Assembly (NCBI GenBank): GCA_946480815.1
Contig: CAMLLB010000002.1
Location: 62,001 to 126,000 of the forward strand
Source: an uncultured Flavobacteriales bacterium
GTDB taxonomy: Bacteria; Bacteroidota; Bacteroidia; Flavobacteriales; Crocinitomicaceae
DNA: 64,000 nt
Direction of reading: 5' to 3'
In this document: piece by piece, positions 59,294-64,000 of the stretch
How positions within the stretch are numbered: position 1 is the stretch's first letter
How the letters are laid out: every line of letters begins with the position of its first letter
The notes under the pieces: generated by a model
What the model was told of the DNA's origin: nothing
Database searches by the model: none
The model's input: only the letters and a program-made list of their open reading frames with translations
Translations under genes and position numbers: made by a program

Positions 59294-61705
59294 ATGAAGT
59301 ATTTGCTTTCCATCTTAATACTTTCAACATCTTCTTTCATTTTTGCACAAACAGGAAGGATTACCGGTAAAGTTCGCGACCTAGAAGGAGAAGCGGTTGT
59401 AGGTGCAACTGTTTTTGTAAAGGCCAATCAACTTTACGGAGCAAACTCGGATGAGAATGGTCAATTCGTTTTGGAACTTCCTGTGGGGGTTTACAATCTG
59501 ATTTGTCGCATGGAAGGCATGAATACGGATACTATTCAAATCAATGTGACTGAAAATGGTCTTATTGAACTGGATATCCCAATGGAAGAAATTTCAACCG
59601 TATTGGATGTAGTAGAAGTGAAAGTTGGGAAGTTTGATAAACCATTGGAAGATCAGACGGTCTCCATTGAAGTATTAAAACCCCGATTAATAGAAAGCAA
59701 AAATACCCGAAGCATTGAAACCGCTTTGGACCAAACTCCCGGATTAAACATTTTGGATGGGGAGCCTCAAATCCGGGGAGGAAGCGGATTTACTTTTGGG
59801 GTTGGTTCCAAAGTAGCTGTGATGGTGGATGACATGCCCATGCTTTCCGGTGATGCCGGAAGACCTGAATGGGGATTCATTCCCGTTGAAAACATTAGCC
59901 AGGTTGAGGTAATCAAAGGAGCAGCATCCGTACTTTCAGGAAGCGCTGCCTTATCCGGATCTATTAATATCCGAACTGCTTACCCGACTTCAAAACCACT
60001 TACCAAAGTCATTTTATATTCGGGTTTATACAGTACTCCATCTCAATCAGGCACAAAATGGTATGATGATACTCCTTTAATTGCAGGAGCAACGTTTTTA
60101 CATTCCCGTAAATACAAGCAATGGGATTTAGTATTTGGCGGGAACTTCAATTACGACCATGGCTACATGGGACCCCCGGAATACAAAGACACACTTGCCT
60201 GGCAAGATACGCTAACCAATTTCAACAATAAACAAATGGTTAGTAAAAGGGCACGTTTAAACTTTAATTTATCCCGAAGAGCCAAAAACATGAAAGGATT
60301 GGTCTATGGGATCAACGGGAATTTTATGATTGCCGAAAGTAATATGGTACTTGCCTGGCTGGATGATACGAGTGGATTATACCGTGCTTATCCGGGAGCA
60401 GTCTTTTTACAAAAACAGTTGATTTTCAATGTTGATCCATACATAATTTTTACAACCAAATCGGGAGGTAAACATTCGTTACGCACACGTCTTTTAAGAA
60501 CATTGAACGAGATGACGGCTAACCTGGACAATCAATCCACGGTTCTTTACGGTGATTATCAATACAGAACGTCTATCAAACAAATCATCCCTGTAGATTT
60601 TGTTGGAGGGGTTACGGCACAACACACGCATTCTTATTCCAATATGTATCGGGGATCCGGTTCACCTGTTAACCAAATGCTCAATCTTTCTGCTTACGCA
60701 CAAGCTGAAAAAAAATTGTGGAAACGCCTGACACTTTCAGTTGGTGGACGTCTGGAGTATTTTCAATTAAATGACTCAATTACTGCTTTGAAACCCATTT
60801 TTCGGGCGGGTTCCAATTTTAAAATCCACAAAGCAACATTCCTTAGAGCATCCTATGGTCAGGGATATCGTTTTCCCACAATCACGGAACGCTTTATTCA
60901 AACAGGAGTCGGGAGCTTTGGCGTTTTTCCTAATTCTGAGTTAAAACCCGAAACAAGCTGGAACGCAGAATTCGGGATCAAACAAGGATTCAAGATCGGT
61001 CCTGTAATGAGCTTTATTGATGTTGCCGGATTCTGGCAGGAATACCAAAACACGATTGAGTACATGTTCGGAATATGGCATACTTTCTCGTCTTTGGAAG
61101 AAATGTCAAAAGGTGCAGGATTTAAATTCCTGAATACCGGGAAATCAAGAGTCCGTGGAATAGATGCATCCCTGGCAGGAACAGTTGCTGTTGGTAAAAA
61201 AGGCGATCTGACCTTCCTTTGCGGATATACCTATATTGTTCCTCAGACCCTAAACCCAGATTATCTTTACGCCACCGATTCATTGAATCGTAAATTCACT
61301 TACAATACCACTTCATTGGATTCAAACTCCAGAATTTTGAAATACCGCTTTCTGCACAATGTGAAAATTGATATGGAATATACCTTGCTTAAAAAGTTCT
61401 CCATTGGATTAAGTGCTAAGTATTATTCAAAAATCATCAATATGGATGCTGTTATAAAGGACTTTGAGGAAACGACCAATAACATTAATCTGATCCCGAA
61501 CATCCGTTATATGGACTATTACAATGATCATCGTTTTGGTAATTGGATTTTCGATGCACGTATTTCTTACTTATTGAAAGACAAACACCGTTTTGCGCTC
61601 ATCGGAAGTAATATATTAAACAGAACCTATTCTTTAAGACCGCTGAAAATCGAAGCTCCAAGAACAGTGATGCTTCAATACACATTGAAATTAGGAGGAG
61701 ATTAA
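59294..61705 (+). CDS. TonB-dependent outer-membrane receptor with carboxypeptidase-like N domain
   Basis: An 803-residue outer-membrane receptor. A signal peptide (1-19) leads to a CarboxypepD_reg-like domain (about 22-105, ITGKVRDLEGEAVVGATVFV), a plug domain (about 120-235, with IRGGSGFTFGVGSKVAVMVDDMPM and VEVIKGAASVLSGSAALSG) and a beta barrel with the end MLQYTLKLGGD. It imports a scarce ligand with energy from TonB; no SusD partner gene follows, so it is not a classic glycan SusCD pair. The next gene codes for a SCO-type copper protein, which makes a metal or metallophore ligand possible. Confidence 0.9.
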   Translation: MKYLLSILILSTSSFIFAQTGRITGKVRDLEGEAVVGATVFVKANQLYGANSDENGQFVLELPVGVYNLICRMEGMNTDTIQINVTENGLIELDIPMEEISTVLDVVEVKVGKFDKPLEDQTVSIEVLKPRLIESKNTRSIETALDQTPGLNILDGEPQIRGGSGFTFGVGSKVAVMVDDMPMLSGDAGRPEWGFIPVENISQVEVIKGAASVLSGSAALSGSINIRTAYPTSKPLTKVILYSGLYSTPSQSGTKWYDDTPLIAGATFLHSRKYKQWDLVFGGNFNYDHGYMGPPEYKDTLAWQDTLTNFNNKQMVSKRARLNFNLSRRAKNMKGLVYGINGNFMIAESNMVLAWLDDTSGLYRAYPGAVFLQKQLIFNVDPYIIFTTKSGGKHSLRTRLLRTLNEMTANLDNQSTVLYGDYQYRTSIKQIIPVDFVGGVTAQHTHSYSNMYRGSGSPVNQMLNLSAYAQAEKKLWKRLTLSVGGRLEYFQLNDSITALKPIFRAGSNFKIHKATFLRASYGQGYRFPTITERFIQTGVGSFGVFPNSELKPETSWNAEFGIKQGFKIGPVMSFIDVAGFWQEYQNTIEYMFGIWHTFSSLEEMSKGAGFKFLNTGKSRVRGIDASLAGTVAVGKKGDLTFLCGYTYIVPQTLNPDYLYATDSLNRKFTYNTTSLDSNSRILKYRFLHNVKIDMEYTLLKKFSIGLSAKYYSKIINMDAVIKDFEETTNNINLIPNIRYMDYYNDHRFGNWIFDARISYLLKDKHRFALIGSNILNRTYSLRPLKIEAPRTVMLQYTLKLGGD

Positions 61706-61749
61706 TGTCTCCCGAAAGACTTTAGGATGTACTTTTGTAAAAAAACAAT

Positions 61750-62412
61750 ATGCGCGTCCTGATAGTTGCCCTGATTTTTGTTGTGGGTGTGATCATTGCC
61801 TACTTTTTGACGAAACCAAGTGATGAGAAACCCCTGAAAGTTTACAATCCCATTGACGTGGAATCGGAAATGGTGGATAAAGATCTGAGCAGAAAAGGTT
61901 TCGGGCATACCATCCAGGAATTTTCCTTCACCGACCAAACGGGCAAACCTTACGGGTCTAAAGATTTGAAAGGTAAGATTTATGTTGCCGAATATTTCTT
62001 CACCACCTGTGGAACCATTTGTCCGGTGATGAATGCAGAAATGCAACGCGTTCAGGCGGCTTACAAAGGAAACGACCGATTCAAGATCCTCAGCTTTACG
62101 GTAGATCCCGAAACAGACTCCGTAGCACAAATGAAAATCTACGCAGAAGGACATGGAGCGGATCCCAAACAATGGCATTTTCTGACGGGAGACAAAAAAG
62201 ACTTATACAAACTGGCACGCAGAAGTTTTTTTGTACTGAAACCTGCTGAAGCACAAAACCAGGGTGATGTGGGTTCCGATTTTATCCATACCAACTACTT
62301 TGTTTTAGTGGATACTCAAAAACGCATTCGCGGATATTACGATGGAACTGATTCCAGAGAAGTTGATAAACTGATCAAGGATATTCAGAAGTTGATGGAA
62401 GAAGATCATTAA
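61750..62412 (+). CDS. SCO1/SenC family copper-binding thioredoxin-like protein
   Basis: A 220-residue membrane-anchored periplasmic protein. One N-terminal span (about 2-17) is followed by a thioredoxin fold with the copper motif TTCGTICPVMNAEM (CxxxC) and the distal His in SDFIHTNYFVLVD. SCO proteins help load Cu into cytochrome c oxidase and may act as thiol reductases. It lies 44 bases after the receptor gene on the same strand. No oxidase genes are in the window. Confidence 0.92.
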   Translation: MRVLIVALIFVVGVIIAYFLTKPSDEKPLKVYNPIDVESEMVDKDLSRKGFGHTIQEFSFTDQTGKPYGSKDLKGKIYVAEYFFTTCGTICPVMNAEMQRVQAAYKGNDRFKILSFTVDPETDSVAQMKIYAEGHGADPKQWHFLTGDKKDLYKLARRSFFVLKPAEAQNQGDVGSDFIHTNYFVLVDTQKRIRGYYDGTDSREVDKLIKDIQKLMEEDH

Positions 62413-62418
62413 AATTCC

Positions 62419-62446
62419 TCCCCCTTTATCCCCCTCCAAAGGGGGA
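62419..62446. repeat. Pyrimidine-rich hairpin downstream of the SCO gene
   Basis: TCCCCCTTT at 62419-62427 pairs with AAAGGGGGA at 62438-62446 around a 10-base loop. There is an A run (not a T run) on the + strand, so on the + strand it is not a typical terminator. It looks like a dispersed CCCCCTTT-type intergenic repeat. Confidence 0.5.
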
Positions 62447-62496
62447 ACTAAAAAAAAATATCTTATTTTCGGCCACAGATATCGAAAAAGCATTCC

Positions 62497-64000
62497 ATGC
62501 AAACTACAAAAACAAACTACGGAGCACTCTCCACACTTACAACCGTTTTCTTCTTTTGGGGATTTATCGCAGCAGGAAACAGTATTTTCATTCCTTTTTG
62601 TAAACATTACTTTGGTCTGGACCAGTTCCAAAGCCAGTTAATTGATTTCGCTTTTTACGGAGCATATTACCTGGGAGCATTGGGACTATTTGTCTTCAGC
62701 ACGGTAACCCGTCAGGATCTTGTTTCTACCTGGGGATACAAAAAAAGTATTGTCAACGGATTGCTTTTTTCCGCTTTGGGTGCAGCCATGATGATCGTTT
62801 CTGTTTACCTGAATGTGTTTGCAGCGATGCTATTCGGGTTATTTATTGTGGCATTGGGTTTTTCATTGCAGCAAACAGCGGCCAATCCTTTCATGATCTC
62901 ACTGGGAGATGAAAAGACAGGAAGTAATCGCATCAATCTTGGAGGAGGAATCAATAGTTTCGGAACAACGATCGGACCAGTTGTGGTTTCATTGGCACTT
63001 TTCGGAAGTTCGGCAGCAGTTAGTGATGAAATGATCTCCAAATTGAGCTTAAGCAAAGTGATTATACTTTATGCCTGTGTGGGATGCTTGTTCCTGGGTG
63101 TTGCAGCTTTATTCGGATTTTCCAAACGTGTGCCAAGTGGAAAATTAGATGAAACAGTACTTGGTCCGGAAGAGGAGAACTTAATTGATTCACCGGTTTC
63201 AGCAACTGTTACAACTGAAAAAGCAAAGAAAACCATGGTTACCATGTTGGTCGTTACCGGACTCTTAATTGCTTGTTTCTCTCCCGTTTTCAGCAGTTAC
63301 CGCTCCGATGAAGCAAAACAACTGGTTGAATTGAAAGGTGACCTGGAACAGCTGACTATCGATGAAGACAATAAACCGATCAAATCACTTACGATCGTTC
63401 AGCAGCAAACCAAAAAAGAAATTGAAGTACAGATCAAAAAAATCTCCGGTCCATTGGAGAAAAAACGCATGATCTGGCTTTCGGCAGGTATTCTTGCTGT
63501 TCTTGGAGGAATTCTCTTTGCCAACCGTTCGGCAAAAAAGAACGAAAACGGATGGGGAGCTATGAAATACCCACAATTAAGCTTGGGAATGTTAGCTATT
63601 TTCGTTTACGTAGGTGTTGAAGTAGCGGTTGGGAGTAACCTGGGAGAACTTTTAAAAATGAAAGAGTTCGGTGCTTATTCTTCCTCAGAAATTACACCTT
63701 TTATAGCTATGTATTGGGGGAGCTTAATGATCGGACGCTGGTCCGGTTCTATTAATGCCTTTAACCTGGGTACTCAAACAAAATTCATTCTGAAATTTAT
63801 TGTTCCCTTAATTGCCTTTGGGATCATCTTAGGAATTTGCAGTATTTCCGGATATCGGGTTGATATGCTTTACTGGTATATTATTTGTGTTCTGATCCAA
63901 ATTTGTGCCTTCTATTTAACAAACGACAAGCCCGCTCGCTCCTTGGCTATTTTCGGGAGCCTGGGCTTACTGAGCCTGCTTATCGGTTTAAGTACAACCG
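62497..64000 (+). CDS. FucP/GluP-type MFS sugar transporter with central insertion (3' end outside window)
   Basis: The frame is open from ATG 62497 to the right edge (501 codons seen). FFFWGFIAAGNSIFIPF, LIDFAFYGAYYLGAL and LQQTAANPF are typical of the fucose/glucose-galactose:H+ symporter family. Between the two halves there is an extra hydrophobic span at about 247-267, a polar, charged segment (268-323) and another span (325-343), which the E. coli FucP does not have. The second half resumes with LGMLAIFVYVGVEVAVGSNLG. The gene likely ends soon after the window. Confidence 0.88.
   Translation, partial: MQTTKTNYGALSTLTTVFFFWGFIAAGNSIFIPFCKHYFGLDQFQSQLIDFAFYGAYYLGALGLFVFSTVTRQDLVSTWGYKKSIVNGLLFSALGAAMMIVSVYLNVFAAMLFGLFIVALGFSLQQTAANPFMISLGDEKTGSNRINLGGGINSFGTTIGPVVVSLALFGSSAAVSDEMISKLSLSKVIILYACVGCLFLGVAALFGFSKRVPSGKLDETVLGPEEENLIDSPVSATVTTEKAKKTMVTMLVVTGLLIACFSPVFSSYRSDEAKQLVELKGDLEQLTIDEDNKPIKSLTIVQQQTKKEIEVQIKKISGPLEKKRMIWLSAGILAVLGGILFANRSAKKNENGWGAMKYPQLSLGMLAIFVYVGVEVAVGSNLGELLKMKEFGAYSSSEITPFIAMYWGSLMIGRWSGSINAFNLGTQTKFILKFIVPLIAFGIILGICSISGYRVDMLYWYIICVLIQICAFYLTNDKPARSLAIFGSLGLLSLLIGLSTT

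Noticed and set aside
61702..62178. Open frame of 158 codons antisense to the SCO gene
   Set aside because: The SCO protein on the + strand has clear catalytic motifs; the antisense frame has none.
1..64000. tRNA, rRNA, CRISPR, transposase, integrase, toxin-antitoxin or defence genes
   Set aside because: None of the intergenic gaps shows a tRNA-like cloverleaf or repeat-spacer pattern, and no coding region carries motifs of these systems.

Overview
The window reads as a chromosomal segment of a member of the Bacteroidota, most likely an aerobic, gliding-group Flavobacteriales (a Fluviicola/Crocinitomicaceae-like organism is my best guess, with low certainty at genus level). The evidence is a type IX secretion C-terminal sorting domain, TAnnTTTG-type -7 promoter boxes (with a well-spaced TTTG -33 box in front of pgk), a flexirubin/aryl-polyene pigment locus with darA and darB, a LytS-type sensor kinase with TPR repeats, and Bacteroidota-style lipoproteins. 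No rRNA, tRNA, CRISPR array, transposase, integrase or phage gene was seen.

Region 1 (1-19352) is a large flexirubin-type pigment locus of about 23 genes, almost all on the + strand and mostly overlapping or separated by a few bases. It holds a ketoreductase (cut by the left edge), four condensing-type ketosynthases (KS), three acyl carrier proteins, two catalytically dead KS-like chain-length-factor (CLF) candidates, one short KS-N-terminal-like protein, two hot-dog dehydratases (one lacking the catalytic His), a thioesterase, an LpxL-type acyltransferase, a LolA-like carrier, a NodB-type deacetylase, the dialkylresorcinol pair DarA/DarB, a BtrH-like protein with a small unknown partner, and an ABC-2 exporter. 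One gene, a GT2-DUF2062 fusion, runs the other way in the middle. An ACP-KS-CLF block occurs twice (5553-7911 and 16850-19352); the simplest reading is one set for the aryl-polyene acid and one for a precursor of the dialkylresorcinol, followed by esterification and export. Starter-unit genes (aromatic ammonia-lyase, CoA ligase) and an RND/MMPL exporter are not in the window and may lie to the left.

Region 2 (19521-25122) is mostly - strand: a fatty acid hydroxylase, the tetrapyrrole genes hemA-hemC-hemD, a small lipoprotein, a lipoprotein metalloprotease and a small membrane protein. Region 3 (25241-36396) holds an acyl-CoA carboxylase beta subunit, recJ, a secreted unknown, tatA, gatA, a lytic transglycosylase with LysM repeats, two LPS-type glycosyltransferases (GT2, GT9), a UbiA-like membrane protein and pgk. 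Region 4 (36594-48717) contains an outer-membrane protein, a tiny diheme cytochrome, gatC, a PlsC-type acyltransferase, trpS, a family 5 solute-binding lipoprotein, ppk, a sensor kinase whose phospho-acceptor His is replaced by Asp, a beta-barrel protein and aspS. Region 5 (48776-56687) is mostly - strand housekeeping and stress genes (GyrI-like, EamA, NlpE-like, MDR oxidoreductase, universal stress protein on +, rsmI, RDD, an endonuclease/phosphatase-family protein, M42 peptidase). Region 6 (57057-64000) has a T9SS-secreted PKD protein, a TonB-dependent receptor, a SCO protein and a FucP-type transporter cut by the right edge.

The most interesting signals are the duplicated ACP-KS-CLF architecture with Cys-to-Gln and Cys-to-Asn replacements, a probable split-active-site dehydratase pair, a BtrH-like candidate for the ester-forming step, the H-to-D sensor kinase, a free-standing ActA-like diheme cytochrome, and a family of 28-bp GTAGG...CCTAC palindromes between genes.
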